The notes under the pieces were generated by a model. The model saw only the letters and a program-made list of their open reading frames with translations. It had not been told where the DNA came from and did not search any database. A stretch of DNA of 64,000 nt from JASLEW01 sp963732005 (GTDB lineage Bacteria > Acidobacteriota > Thermoanaerobaculia > Multivoradales > UBA5704). The position numbers were made by a program, and so were the translations under genes. Positions 20,202 to 28,744 of the stretch are shown here, piece by piece. Each line of letters starts with the position of its first letter. Position 1 is the first letter of the stretch. The stretch is taken from NCBI GenBank assembly GCA_963732005.1, contig CAVSXT010000003.1, positions 682,001 through 746,000 of the forward strand. Reading direction: 5' to 3'.

Positions 20202-21097
20202 ACCTGCCGGCGGCGTTGGCGGCGGCGCGCCAGGGCCGCCTGTACCCGGCGGTGATCCTGCACGGCGGCGACGCCGAGACGCGGCGGCGGGCGGCGGGCG
20301 AGCTCGGCCGTGTCCTGCTCTGCGAGGCGGCGCCTGCCGAGCGGCCGTGCGGTGCCTGCCGGCAGTGCCGGCGCATTGCCTGGCCCGAGGCCTCCTTCCA
20401 CCCCGATTTCCAGGTGCTCGAGCGCGATCTCAAGACCTCGACCTCGGTCGACGCCGCTCGCGAGCTGATGCGCATGGCGCAGGTTTCGCCGTTCGAGGCC
20501 CGCGGCCAGGTGTTCGTGATCGCCAGCGCCGAGAGCCTGACCGGCGAGGCGGCGAACGCCCTGCTCAAGAGCCTCGAGGAGCCTCACGTCACGTCGCCCC
20601 GCCACTTCCTGCTGCTTGCGCCCTCGCGTCTCGATCTGCTGCCGACCCTGCGCAGCCGCTCGCTGGCGGTGTTCCTGGGTCCGGCGGTGGCCGCGGATCC
20701 GGAGCGGGTGGAGACGCTGGCGCGGGCCTTCGCCGCCGCTGCCGGCGCCCATGCCGAAACCGGCGCCGCGGTGTACCTGCTGAGCGCGGCGGAGGCGCTG
20801 GCGGGCGCCGGCGGCGAGGCGGGCGGTTGGGACGACCCGCGGGCCGGACGGCCCTGGGCGGTGGCTGCGGCGGCGGTGCTGCGCTCGCTGCCGCCACCGT
20901 CGGAGCGGCCGGCGGGGGCCGCCGCCCCACCTCCCGCGCCAGGGCGCGCCGCCCGGCTGGCGCTGGCCGAAGCGCTGCTCACCGGACCGGTGATGCGGCT
21001 GCGCGGCATCGGTGCCGAGCGTATCCTGGAAGGCCTGGTTGCCCGCCACCTGTCGCCGCTCGCGCCGCCGGCGGCGCGCCGGCGTGAGCTCCACTAG
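20198..21097 (+). CDS. holB: DNA polymerase III subunit delta prime (HolB-like)
   Basis: Clamp-loader subunit of 299 aa. It opens NLPAALAAARQGRLYPAVILHGG, the HolB N-terminus. The zinc module is CEAAPAERPCGACRQCRRI, followed by HPDFQVLERD. The sensor-type helix VFVIASAESLTGEAANALLKSLEEP and then HFLLLAPSRLDLLPTLRSRS match the family. The P-loop is degenerate (GGDAETRRRA), as expected for delta prime, which does not hydrolyse ATP. GTG 20198 overlaps the tmk stop (GTGA); tmk-holB is a common bacterial pairing. The C-terminal region is Ala/Gly/Pro-rich and less conserved. Confidence 0.9.
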   Translation: MNLPAALAAARQGRLYPAVILHGGDAETRRRAAGELGRVLLCEAAPAERPCGACRQCRRIAWPEASFHPDFQVLERDLKTSTSVDAARELMRMAQVSPFEARGQVFVIASAESLTGEAANALLKSLEEPHVTSPRHFLLLAPSRLDLLPTLRSRSLAVFLGPAVAADPERVETLARAFAAAAGAHAETGAAVYLLSAAEALAGAGGEAGGWDDPRAGRPWAVAAAAVLRSLPPPSERPAGAAAPPPAPGRAARLALAEALLTGPVMRLRGIGAERILEGLVARHLSPLAPPAARRRELH

Positions 21098-21147
21098 ACG
21101 CCGCGGGCACCGCAGCCGTAAACCGGCTCACGGGAGACTCGGCAGCG

Positions 21148-21163
21148 CCCGGCTCGAGCCGGG
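21148..21163. promoter_or_regulatory. 16-bp perfect palindrome upstream of the DsbA-like gene
   Basis: CCCGGCTCGAGCCGGG is a perfect dyad 50 nt after the holB stop and 17 nt before an extended -10. It could be an operator or the hairpin of a weak terminator; there is no T-run. Confidence 0.4.
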
Positions 21164-21179
21164 TGGCCGGCGACCTGTG

Positions 21180-21188
21180 TGCTAAAAT
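21180..21188 (+). promoter_or_regulatory. Extended -10 promoter for the DsbA-like gene
   Basis: TGCTAAAAT is an extended -10 (TGn plus TAAAAT) 85 nt upstream of ATG 21274. A GGAG ribosome site lies 9 nt before the start codon. Confidence 0.45.
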
Positions 21189-21273
21189 TCCGCTCTTGCG
21201 CCGCCGAAGGCTGGTGTCATCGCCCAAATCATTGCCGTATCTAGAGTTACGGTCGAAAAAGGAGTTACCGCAA

Positions 21274-22365
21274 ATGAGTTCACTGGATCCCAAGCGAGCC
21301 GCTTCCAGGCAGGTGGTCCCGGGTTTGCTGATGCTGACCCTGGCCCTCGGTTGCTGCGTGCCGGCGTGTTCGGCCCAGGACAAGAAGGCCGGCCCCAAGG
21401 CCGACAGCCAGAAGGAGGATCCCGGCCAGGTCGTCGCCCGGGTCAACGGCAAGCCGATCACCGCGGGCGAGGTGCACACCGAAGCCGCCGATCAGCTCGA
21501 CCAGCTGGAGCGGGAGTACCAGCAGCGCCGGCACGAGATCTCCGAGGCCCAGATCAAGAAGATCGTGCAGGACCGCCTGCTCGATGCGGAGGCGGCGGCG
21601 AAGGGCGTGGCCAAGGACAAGCTGCTCGCCGAGATCAAGCCCGCCGAGGTGACCGACGCCGACGCCGAGGCCTTCTACGACAAGAACAAGGCGCAGCTGC
21701 CGACCCGCCCCAAGGAGACCTTGATGCCCCAGATCAAGGCCTACCTGCAGCAGAACGGGCAGCAGGAGGCGCGCGAGAAGTACTTCAAGACGCTCGAGAA
21801 CAAGTACAAGGTCGACTACCTCTACGAGCCGATGCGCGTCGAGGTGGCCGCCAACGGCTTCCCGGCCAAGGGCCCCGCCACCGCCCCGGTCACCATCGTC
21901 GAGTTCTCCGACTTCCAGTGCCCGTTCTGCTCGCGCATCACCCCCACGCTCGATGCCGTGGTCTCGAAGTACGGGAACAAGATCCGCCTGGTCTTCCGCC
22001 AGTTCCCGCTGCCCATGCACCCCAACGCCGCCAAGGCCGCCGAGGCGGCGCTGTGCGCCAACGAGCAGGGCAAGTTCTGGGAGATGCACGACGCCATGTT
22101 CAAGGATCAGGCCGGGCTGGCGGTCGATGGGCTCAAGTCGAAGGCCGCGGGCATCGCCGGCGTCAATGCCGCGAACTTCAACTCCTGCCTCGATTCGGGC
22201 AAGGAGACGCCGGTGGTCCAGGCGGACGTGAAGGCCGGCTCCAAGGCCGGGGTCAACGGCACGCCGGCGATGTTCGTCAACGGCCGTTTCATCTCCGGCG
22301 TGGTGTCCGCCGACGACCTCTCCAAGGTCATCGACGAGGAGCTGAAGCGCAAGGGCACGAGCTAG
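21274..22365 (+). CDS. SurA-N-like plus DsbA-type thioredoxin fusion, exported
   Basis: Exported protein of 363 aa from ATG 21274 (GGAG 9 nt upstream). The signal peptide (about 1-35) ends near a Cys pair (LALGCCVPACSAQ), so a lipoprotein is possible. Residues about 45-160 look like the SurA N-terminal chaperone/PPIase arm (VVARVNGKPITAGEV, then IKKIVQDRLLDAEAAAKGV). Residues about 185-360 form a DsbA-like thioredoxin domain with the active site FQCPFCSRITP and cis-Pro loop GVNGTPAMFVNG. Such proteins are predicted periplasmic disulfide oxidoreductases or isomerases. Combining the two modules suggests it holds unfolded clients while handling their disulfides; that part is inference. Confidence 0.85.
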   Translation: MSSLDPKRAASRQVVPGLLMLTLALGCCVPACSAQDKKAGPKADSQKEDPGQVVARVNGKPITAGEVHTEAADQLDQLEREYQQRRHEISEAQIKKIVQDRLLDAEAAAKGVAKDKLLAEIKPAEVTDADAEAFYDKNKAQLPTRPKETLMPQIKAYLQQNGQQEAREKYFKTLENKYKVDYLYEPMRVEVAANGFPAKGPATAPVTIVEFSDFQCPFCSRITPTLDAVVSKYGNKIRLVFRQFPLPMHPNAAKAAEAALCANEQGKFWEMHDAMFKDQAGLAVDGLKSKAAGIAGVNAANFNSCLDSGKETPVVQADVKAGSKAGVNGTPAMFVNGRFISGVVSADDLSKVIDEELKRKGTS

Positions 22366-22371
22366 GGAAGG

Positions 22372-22390
22372 GGGTGCCTCCGGCACACCC
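22372..22390. terminator. Hairpin after the DsbA-like gene, possible terminator
   Basis: GGGTGCC (22372-22378) can pair with GGCACACCC (22382-22390) with one bulged A and a TCC loop, 7 nt after the stop codon. There is no T-run. The 11 nt at 22365-22375 match the first part of the dispersed G-run repeat. Confidence 0.35.
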
Positions 22391-22432
22391 TGACTCTGGG
22401 CAGTCAGTTTCGTCTCGGCCCGGACCCGCGCC

Positions 22433-23953
22433 ATGAGCCAGGACCTGCCGACGCGGGAGTTCCGTGCCGCGATGCACCGGGTCGCCGACCTCCTCGCCGA
22501 CTATCTCGAAGGCGTCGGGGAGCGCCCGGTGCTGCCGCCGGTGGCGCCGGGAGAGGTGGCGGCGCGGCTGCCGGCCGCGCCGCCAGAGGGGTCGCAGCCG
22601 CTGGACGTGCTGCTCGACGACTACCAGCGTTTGATCGAGCCCAACGTCACCCACTGGAACCACCCGGGTTTCCTGGCCTATTTCGCCATCACCGGCTCGG
22701 CTCCCGGCATCGTCGGCGAGGCGCTGGCCGCCGGCCTCAACAACAACGCCATGCTCTGGCGCACCTCGCCGGCGGCCACCGAGCTCGAGGAACGGGTCTG
22801 CGACTGGCTGCGCCAGATGCTGGGCCTGCCGGCGGAGTTCCACGGCCACATCAACGACACCGCCTCGACCAGCACCCTGGTGGCGCTGGCGGCGGCGCGC
22901 CACCGCGCCCCCGGCCTCGAAGCGCGGACCCGCGGCCTGGCCGGCCGCCCGGAAGTGCCGCCGCTCGTCGTCTACGCCAGCGACCAGGCCCACTCCTCGG
23001 TCGACAAGGCGGCGATCGTGCTGGGCCTCGGACACGAGCAGGTGCGGCACGTGGCGAGCGACGCGGCGTTTCGCCTCGATCCGTCGGCCCTGGCGGCGGC
23101 CATCGCCGCCGACCTGGCGGCGGGGCGCCGGCCGCTGGCGGTGGTCGCCACGGTCGGCACCACCTCGACCACCAGCGTCGACCCGGTGCCGGCCATCGCC
23201 GACCTCTGCGCCGAGCACGGCCTGTGGCTGCACGTCGACGGGGCCTATGCCGGCGTCGCCGCGCTCTGCCCCGAGCTGCGGGAGCTGATGCCCGGCCTCG
23301 AGCGCGCCGACTCGATCGTGGTCAACCCCCACAAGTGGCTGTTCACCCCGGTGGACTGCTCGGTGCTGCTGGTGCGCGACGTGGCCAACCTGCGCGGCGC
23401 CTTCGCGCTGGTCCCCGAGTACCTCCGCACCGGCGAGACCGGGGCCACCAACCTGATGGACCTCGGTTTTCAGCTCGGCAGGCGCTTCCGCGCGCTCAAG
23501 CTCTGGCTGGTGATCCGGGCCTTCGGCGTCGAGGGGCTGCGGGAGCGCCTGCGCGAGCACTGTGCGATGGCGCGCGAGCTGGCCGACCGTATCGTCGCCG
23601 ATCCGGCCTTCGAGCTGGCGGCGCCGGTGCCCTTCAGCGTCGTCTGCTTCCGTGCCCGGACGGCGCCGGCGGCGGACGGCGCCACTCAGGGCGCCGGCCA
23701 CGGCGCCATTCAGGACGCCGCCCAGGGCGCCATTCAGAACGCCGCCCAGGACGCCCTGAACGAGCGCCTGCTGGCCGCCGTCAACGCCGCCGGCCCCTTC
23801 TTCCTCTCCCACACCGTGCTCGACGGCCGCTACACCCTGCACGCGGCGATCGGCAACCTGCGCACCACCCGCCGGCACCTCGACGACCTCTGGCAGCTGC
23901 TCCGCCGGCTGGCCGCGGAGCTGGCGCCGGCCGCCGGCGCCGTGGCGCGGTAG
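22433..23953 (+). CDS. PLP-dependent decarboxylase (aromatic-L-amino-acid decarboxylase family)
   Basis: Group II amino-acid decarboxylase of 506 aa, cytosolic. The PLP lysine is in VVNPHKWLFTPVDCS and the cofactor-binding Asp-x-Ala in LWLHVDGAYAG. Other family segments are HWNHPGFLAYF near the N-terminus and NDTASTSTLVALAAAR, where many relatives have a G-G-S/T motif. Likely substrates are aromatic amino acids, but this family includes histidine and glutamate enzymes and I cannot assign one. At residues about 415-443 an Ala/Gln-rich insert from three 24-nt DNA repeats interrupts the C-terminal domain. It is followed by the adenosyltransferase gene after 18 nt. Confidence 0.88.
   Translation: MSQDLPTREFRAAMHRVADLLADYLEGVGERPVLPPVAPGEVAARLPAAPPEGSQPLDVLLDDYQRLIEPNVTHWNHPGFLAYFAITGSAPGIVGEALAAGLNNNAMLWRTSPAATELEERVCDWLRQMLGLPAEFHGHINDTASTSTLVALAAARHRAPGLEARTRGLAGRPEVPPLVVYASDQAHSSVDKAAIVLGLGHEQVRHVASDAAFRLDPSALAAAIAADLAAGRRPLAVVATVGTTSTTSVDPVPAIADLCAEHGLWLHVDGAYAGVAALCPELRELMPGLERADSIVVNPHKWLFTPVDCSVLLVRDVANLRGAFALVPEYLRTGETGATNLMDLGFQLGRRFRALKLWLVIRAFGVEGLRERLREHCAMARELADRIVADPAFELAAPVPFSVVCFRARTAPAADGATQGAGHGAIQDAAQGAIQNAAQDALNERLLAAVNAAGPFFLSHTVLDGRYTLHAAIGNLRTTRRHLDDLWQLLRRLAAELAPAAGAVAR
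23678..23749. repeat. Three in-frame 24-nt tandem repeats in the decarboxylase gene
   Basis: Units at 23678-23701, 23702-23725 and 23726-23749 start GGCGCCA(C/T)TCAG and encode G-A-(T/I)-Q-x-A-x-x. The second and third differ by very few bases. They form a surface-type insertion in an otherwise normal enzyme. Confidence 0.85.
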
Positions 23954-23971
23954 GCTGCCTCCGGCTCGCCC

Positions 23972-24535
23972 ATGCCGCGCCTGACCCGCCTCTACACCCG
24001 CACCGGCGACGACGGCTCGACCGGCCTTGGCGGCGGCCAGCGGGTGCCCAAGGACTCGACCCGGATCGCCGCCTACGGCACCGTCGACGAGCTCAACTCG
24101 ATCCTCGGCGAGGCCCTGGCCGGCGGCCTCGACGCGCGGCTCGGCGCGGCGCTGCGCCGCATCCAGAACGAGCTCTTCCACCTCGGCTCCGACCTCTGCG
24201 TGCGCGAGGAGGACAAGGCGCGCAAGCCGGTGCCGGTCGTCGACCAGCGCCACGTCACGGCGCTCGAGGAGCTGCTCGACGAGCTGACCGGCGAGGTCGG
24301 GCCGCTGGCCAACTTCATCCTCCCTGGCGGCAGCCCCGGCGCCGCCCGGCTGCACGTCGCCCGCACCGTCTGCCGGCGCGCCGAGCGCCTGCTGGTGGCG
24401 CTCGCCCGCCAGGAGGCGATCGGCCCCTTCGTGCTCCCCTACGTCAACCGCCTCTCGGACGCCCTGTTCGTGATGGCCCGCTACGAGAACCTCCGGCGCG
24501 GTGTCCCCGACACCCTCTGGGACAGCCGGGCCTAA
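23972..24535 (+). CDS. Cob(I)yrinic acid a,c-diamide / cobalamin adenosyltransferase (PduO type)
   Basis: Cytosolic ATP:cob(I)alamin adenosyltransferase of 187 aa that makes coenzyme B12. The signature LYTRTGDDGSTGLGGGQRV, then YGTVDELNSILGEAL and the C-terminal helix FVLPYVNRLSDALFVMARYENLRRG define the PduO/MMAB family; the Arg-x-x-Asp of RLSD is part of the ATP site. It sits 18 nt after the decarboxylase gene and probably shares its transcript. No B12-dependent enzyme is encoded in this window. The G-run repeat follows 24 nt after the stop. Confidence 0.93.
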   Translation: MPRLTRLYTRTGDDGSTGLGGGQRVPKDSTRIAAYGTVDELNSILGEALAGGLDARLGAALRRIQNELFHLGSDLCVREEDKARKPVPVVDQRHVTALEELLDELTGEVGPLANFILPGGSPGAARLHVARTVCRRAERLLVALARQEAIGPFVLPYVNRLSDALFVMARYENLRRGVPDTLWDSRA

Positions 24536-24558
24536 AACGAAACTGGCCCGAAGAGAGG

Positions 24559-24585
24559 GGGGAAGGGGGTCGGGGGGATGCGGGG
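24559..24585 (+). repeat. Dispersed G-run repeat, copy 2 (G-quadruplex type)
   Basis: The 26 nt at 24560-24585 are identical to the minus-strand copy at 17670-17695, and the G-tract extends leftward. Four G-runs with short loops (AA, TC, ATGC) fit a G-quadruplex pattern. It lies between the adenosyltransferase stop and the transglycosylase promoter. Confidence 0.75.
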
Positions 24586-24601
24586 AGCCTGGCTTGACCA
24601 G

Positions 24602-24628
24602 CCGGTGAACACCGGACTGTGCTACCAT
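24602..24628 (+). promoter_or_regulatory. Dyad and extended -10 upstream of the lytic transglycosylase gene
   Basis: The palindrome CCGGTGAACACCGG (24602-24615) is followed 4 nt later by TGCTACCAT (24620-24628), an extended -10 with TACCAT as core. The dyad occupies the spacer just upstream of the -10, a position suited to repressor binding. TTGACC at 24594-24599 is too far away (23-nt spacer) to be an ordinary -35. Confidence 0.4.
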
Positions 24629-24657
24629 GCCGCTCCCACTAAGGGAGCACCATCGCT

Positions 24658-25455
24658 GTGAAAGCTGTGCCGACTGCGGCTCTAATCCTGCTGTGCCTGA
24701 CCTGCCTGGCACCGTTGCCGGCCCTGGGGGCCTCGCCGGCGCTGCCGGCCGCGTCCACGCCGCAAGCCGCCCCCCCCGCCCCCCCCTCCAAAATCGCCGT
24801 ACACGCCTTCCAGCATGCCGGCCCGCCGCCGCCGTCGCCCGTCCAGGTCACCCGCGGCGCCGACGGGCGCCGGGTGATCCTCAACGAGACCCCGGTGCAG
24901 CATGCGCGGCGGTTCGCCACCGCCCTGCTGCCGGTACCGGACCTGCCCGGCCTGCCGAGCATCGCGCTCGAACCGCTCATCCGCCGCCACTCCGACGCGC
25001 ATAACCTGGACCCGCGCCTGGTGCGGGCGGTCATCCAGGTCGAGTCCGGGTTCAACCTCCGCGCCCGCTCCAACAAGGGCGCCATGGGGCTCATGCAGCT
25101 GATGCCGGCCACCGCCGTCGAGCTGGCGGTGAGCGATCCCTACGACGTCGACCAGAACCTGCGCGGCGGCACCGCCTATCTGCGGCAGCTGATCGACAAC
25201 TTCGCCGGTAGCCTGGAGATGGCGCTGGCCGCCTACAACGCCGGCGCCGGCGCGGTCGAGCGCCACCGCGGCGTGCCGCCCTATCCCGAAACCGTCGACT
25301 ACGTGCGACGGGTGATGGCACTGTACCGGGGCGACAACCCCGCCTCGGCCTGGGCGGATTGGCAATGGCACGGCGGGCAGCGTCCCGCGCCCTACGTAGT
25401 CCGCGGCGCCAGCGGCCGCCTGCTGGTGACCACCTCGCTGTCGAGCCTCCGCTAG
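24658..25455 (+). CDS. Lytic transglycosylase, Slt/MltC-type SLT domain (exported)
   Basis: Exported murein-cleaving enzyme of 265 aa. A signal peptide (MKAVPTAALILLCLTCLAPLPALG) and a Pro/Ala linker precede the SLT domain (about 110-225). The catalytic Glu is in AVIQVESGFNLRARSNKGA, followed by the diagnostic GLMQLMPATA and MALAAYNAGAGAVERHRG. It releases 1,6-anhydromuropeptides from peptidoglycan. The start is GTG 24658, chosen because it opens the signal peptide; the GGGAG upstream is rather far (10 nt). A gene-proximal dyad and extended -10 precede it. Confidence 0.92.
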   Translation: MKAVPTAALILLCLTCLAPLPALGASPALPAASTPQAAPPAPPSKIAVHAFQHAGPPPPSPVQVTRGADGRRVILNETPVQHARRFATALLPVPDLPGLPSIALEPLIRRHSDAHNLDPRLVRAVIQVESGFNLRARSNKGAMGLMQLMPATAVELAVSDPYDVDQNLRGGTAYLRQLIDNFAGSLEMALAAYNAGAGAVERHRGVPPYPETVDYVRRVMALYRGDNPASAWADWQWHGGQRPAPYVVRGASGRLLVTTSLSSLR

Positions 25456-25507
25456 TCCGCCACTGGACCGCCAGGCGGCCACGCCCCCTCCTCGCCGCCA
25501 GCGGCGA

Positions 25508-25513
25508 TAGAAT
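25508..25513 (+). promoter_or_regulatory. -10 element for pgsA
   Basis: TAGAAT at 25508-25513, 31 nt before ATG 25545. The leader contains the near-dyad GGGCGCGCCC followed by GGGCGCGTCCC, which can form a hairpin. No clear -35 is visible. Confidence 0.35.
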
Positions 25514-25544
25514 GCGGGCGCGCCCAGGGCGCGTCCCGCCGCCG

Positions 25545-26138
25545 ATGCTCAACCTACCCAACCTGCTCTCGATCTGCCGGATCCTGCTGGTCCCACCCCT
25601 GGTGGTGGTGTTGCTGACCAAGTTCGAGGACAAGGAGTGGTGGGGCCTCGGACTCTTCCTGCTCGCCGCCATCATGGACTTCTTCGACGGCTACCTCGCC
25701 CGCCGGCGGCGCCAGGTCACCCGCCTGGGAACCCTGCTCGATCCCGCCGCCGACAAGATCCTGATCTCGGCGGCGTTCATCTCGCTGGTCGAGATGGATC
25801 CCAGCATGGTGCCGGCCTGGATGGTGGTGGTGATCGTCGCCCGCGAGTTCGCGGTGAGCGCCCTGCGCAGCGTCGCCGCCGCCGAGAACCTGGTCATCCC
25901 CGCCGGCTTCTCGGGCAAGCTCAAGACCGTGGTGCAGATCGTCGCGGTGGCGGTGCTGATCATCCACAACCAGCTGCCGGACGAGCTCAAGCACGCCTCT
26001 CCCATCTCGCTGTGGGCGGCGGTGCTGATCTCCGTCTACTCCGGCGTCGAGTATTTCGTGCGCTTCCGCCGCTATCTGCTGGCCGGCGAGATCGCACCGC
26101 CGGTGGCGGCGTCCTCGACCCGGGGCGATTCGGCGTGA
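25545..26138 (+). CDS. pgsA: CDP-diacylglycerol--glycerol-3-phosphate 3-phosphatidyltransferase
   Basis: Inner-membrane phosphatidyltransferase of 197 aa for phosphatidylglycerol synthesis. It begins NLPNLLSICRILLVP, the standard PgsA start, and carries the complete CDP-alcohol phosphotransferase motif: MDFFDGYLARRRRQVTRLG followed by TLLDPAADK, i.e. D-x2-D-G-x2-A-R-x8-G-x3-D-x3-D. Four to six membrane helices are visible. I use ATG 25545, which starts the conserved N-terminus; the frame continues open upstream without homology. The stop overlaps the transporter GTG (GTGA), suggesting a link to lipid transport. Confidence 0.95.
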   Translation: MLNLPNLLSICRILLVPPLVVVLLTKFEDKEWWGLGLFLLAAIMDFFDGYLARRRRQVTRLGTLLDPAADKILISAAFISLVEMDPSMVPAWMVVVIVAREFAVSALRSVAAAENLVIPAGFSGKLKTVVQIVAVAVLIIHNQLPDELKHASPISLWAAVLISVYSGVEYFVRFRRYLLAGEIAPPVAASSTRGDSA

Positions 26139-28744
26139 GCCGCCTGCTCGCCGGCCTGGCGCGCCTGGCGCGCCGGCGCTACCGCACCATCTTCGCGGTC
26201 TTCGCGGTGCTGGTGGCCCTGGCGGCGGTGTCGATCTCCCGGCTGTCGTTCGACACCGACATGCTCAACCTGCTGCCGCGCCAGGACCCGGCGATCCATT
26301 CCTATCTGCAGATGCTGCAGGACTTCGGCAGCAATACCTATCTGCTGGTGGTGATCGAGCTGCCCGAGGGCGCGGTACCGGAGCCCTACGAGGCGCTGGC
26401 CGACGACCTGGCGGCCAACCTGTCGCAGCTGCCGGAGATCAAGTCAGTGCAGCACCGCCTCGGCAATCCCGAGGAGCTGCTGGCGGCTTTCTTCCCCAAG
26501 TCGGTGCTGTTCCTCGACGCCGCCGGCCGGCGCGAGGTCGAGGACCGCCTGAGCGACGGCGCCATCGAGCGGCGGGTGAGCGAGCTCCGCCGGCAGCTGG
26601 CGACGCCCCAGGCGCTCTCGGTCAAGGAGGTCGCCAAGCTCGACCCGCTGGGCCTCGCCGACGTGGTGCTCGGCCACGTCGAGAGCTCGCGCGGCACGCT
26701 CAAGGTCGACTGGGCCAGCGGCTACTACCTGTCGCGCGACCACCGCCTGCTGCTGGTGCTGGCCGAGCCGCGCCGGCCGCCGCAGGACATCCCGTTCGAC
26801 GAGCGGCTGAGCCGCAAAGCGGCGGCCGTCGTCGCCGGCGCGCTGGCGCGCTGGAACGGCTTTGCCGGCCCCGGCCCGGGCGCGCCGCCCCGGCCGGCGG
26901 TCGAGATCGGTGGCCCCTACCTCTCGGCGCTCGGCGACGCGTCGCTGATCCGGCACGACATGGTGGTGAACGCCGCGACCTCGGCGCTCGCGGTGCTGGC
27001 GCTCTTCCTGTTCGCCTTCCGCCGCGCCGGCGCCCTCGCCTACGCCTTCGTGCCGCTGCTCACCGGTCTGCTGCTCACCTTCGGCTTCGCCGGGGTGGCG
27101 TTCGGCGCCCTGTCGTCGGCGACCAGCGTCTGCGCGGCGCTGCTGATCGGCCTGGGCATCGACTTCGTCATCGTTTCCTACGGCCGCTACGTCGAGGAGC
27201 GGCGGCGCGGCAGCGACGTGGAAGCCGCTCTGGCGACGATGAGCAGCGCCACCGGCGGCGCGGTGATCGCCGGCGCCCTCACCACCGCCGCCACCTTCTA
27301 CGCCTTCACCTTCACCGGCTTCACCGGTCTGCGCCAGATGGGGCTGCTGACCGGCACCGGCATCCTGTTCTGCATGGTCTCGGTGCTGCTGCTGCTGCCG
27401 GCGATGCTGGCGTGGTCTGCGGACCGCACCCGGCGGCGGCGCGCCGAGCCGCGGCTCTTCCTGCACAGCTTCGGCACCCGGCGGCTGACGGCGCTGTGCA
27501 TGCGGCATCCGCTGGCGGCGATGGGCGCCGGCGCGGTGCTCACCCTGGCGGCGCTTGCCGCCTCGCGCCAGCTCACCTTCGACGAGAGCATGGCGACGAT
27601 GCGGCCGACGGTGAGCCAGGGCGGCCGCATCACCGCCGAGGTCGGGCGCCGCTTCGGCTCGGGTTTCGACGCCATGATCCTGTCGCTTTCCGGCGGTTCG
27701 CTCGACGAGGTGCTGGCCCTGTCGGAGCGCGCCGCGACGGCGGCGCGGGGGCTGGTGGAGAGCGGTGCCCTGCAAGGGGTTAGCGCCCCGTCCTCGTTGA
27801 TCCCGCCGCGCGACCAGCAGCTGCAGGTGCTGGCCTGGCTCGAGCGCCAGCGCGCCGCGGCGCTCGACATGGGCCGGATCCGTGCCCGCTTCGGGGCGGC
27901 CCTGCGCCGCGAGGGGCTGCGGCCGGAGCCGTTCGCGCCCGGGCTGGACCTGCTGGCGCAGGCGCTGTCGCTGACCAAGCCCATCGGCATCGCCGACTTC
28001 GCTCAGGTGCCGCAGAGCGAGCTGCTGCTCGACCGCTATCTCAAGAAGCAGCCGTGGGGCTGGCGGGCCGCGGTCTACCTCTATGCGCCGCCCGACGGCC
28101 GCTGGCGGCGGGAGGTGCCGCCGGCGGTGACCCGTCTGGCCGCGTCGCTCGGCCCCCGGGCGCAGCTCGCCGGCATCAACGTCATCAACCAGAGCATCAA
28201 GAAGCTGGTGGTGCGCGACGCCTGGCTCGCCGGCGTGCTCGGGCTGGCGCTGGTCGCGGCCATCCTGTGGATCGACTTCCGCAGCGCCCGCGCGATGCTC
28301 CTGGCGCTGGTGCCGCTGCTGGTCGGCATCACCTGGATGGTGGGCGCGATGGCCGTGCTGCGGGTGCCGATGAACTTCATCAACATCTTCGTGACCACCA
28401 TGATCATCGGCATCGGCACCGACTACGGCATCTACGTCGTGCATCGTCACCGCGAGCTGCGCGGCCGGCCCGCCGTTGCCTACGCCGGTGGGCTGCGGGA
28501 AACCGGCAAGGCGGTGGCCGCGGCCGCGATCTCGACCATCGTCGGCTTCGGCTCGATCGTCTTCTCCCATTACCCCGGCCTGCAGTCGACCGGCAAGGTC
28601 GCGGTGCTGGGGGCCCTTGCCACCTCGCTCGTCGCGATCACCCTGCTGCCCGCTTACCTGGCATGGAGCGAGAGCCGCCGCCGCGTGCCGGCCTCAGCTC
28701 CCGAGCTCGAGGACGGCGAAACGCGGCGGGCAGAGGAAGCGTAG
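26135..28744 (+). CDS. RND/MMPL-family transporter
   Basis: Large inner-membrane protein of 869 aa with the two-fold RND layout: one helix, a periplasmic domain (about 40-275), helices 2-6 (about 280-435, with LLIGLGIDFVIVSYGRYVEE), a second helix-periplasm unit (about 460-690) and helices 8-12 (GIGTDYGIYVVHRHRE, then ISTIVGFGSIVFSHYPGLQ). It resembles the MMPL/HpnN group, which moves lipids or hopanoids rather than drugs. Coupling to pgsA by a GTGA overlap fits a lipid-related role, but the substrate is inference. The last 51 nt overlap the 3' end of the convergent metallophosphoesterase gene. Confidence 0.85.
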   Translation: MSRLLAGLARLARRRYRTIFAVFAVLVALAAVSISRLSFDTDMLNLLPRQDPAIHSYLQMLQDFGSNTYLLVVIELPEGAVPEPYEALADDLAANLSQLPEIKSVQHRLGNPEELLAAFFPKSVLFLDAAGRREVEDRLSDGAIERRVSELRRQLATPQALSVKEVAKLDPLGLADVVLGHVESSRGTLKVDWASGYYLSRDHRLLLVLAEPRRPPQDIPFDERLSRKAAAVVAGALARWNGFAGPGPGAPPRPAVEIGGPYLSALGDASLIRHDMVVNAATSALAVLALFLFAFRRAGALAYAFVPLLTGLLLTFGFAGVAFGALSSATSVCAALLIGLGIDFVIVSYGRYVEERRRGSDVEAALATMSSATGGAVIAGALTTAATFYAFTFTGFTGLRQMGLLTGTGILFCMVSVLLLLPAMLAWSADRTRRRRAEPRLFLHSFGTRRLTALCMRHPLAAMGAGAVLTLAALAASRQLTFDESMATMRPTVSQGGRITAEVGRRFGSGFDAMILSLSGGSLDEVLALSERAATAARGLVESGALQGVSAPSSLIPPRDQQLQVLAWLERQRAAALDMGRIRARFGAALRREGLRPEPFAPGLDLLAQALSLTKPIGIADFAQVPQSELLLDRYLKKQPWGWRAAVYLYAPPDGRWRREVPPAVTRLAASLGPRAQLAGINVINQSIKKLVVRDAWLAGVLGLALVAAILWIDFRSARAMLLALVPLLVGITWMVGAMAVLRVPMNFINIFVTTMIIGIGTDYGIYVVHRHRELRGRPAVAYAGGLRETGKAVAAAAISTIVGFGSIVFSHYPGLQSTGKVAVLGALATSLVAITLLPAYLAWSESRRRVPASAPELEDGETRRAEEA

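Noticed and set aside
21148..21163. Palindromes at 7036 and 21148 considered as intrinsic terminators
   Set aside because: Neither is followed by a T-run on either strand; they are listed as dyads of unknown role instead.
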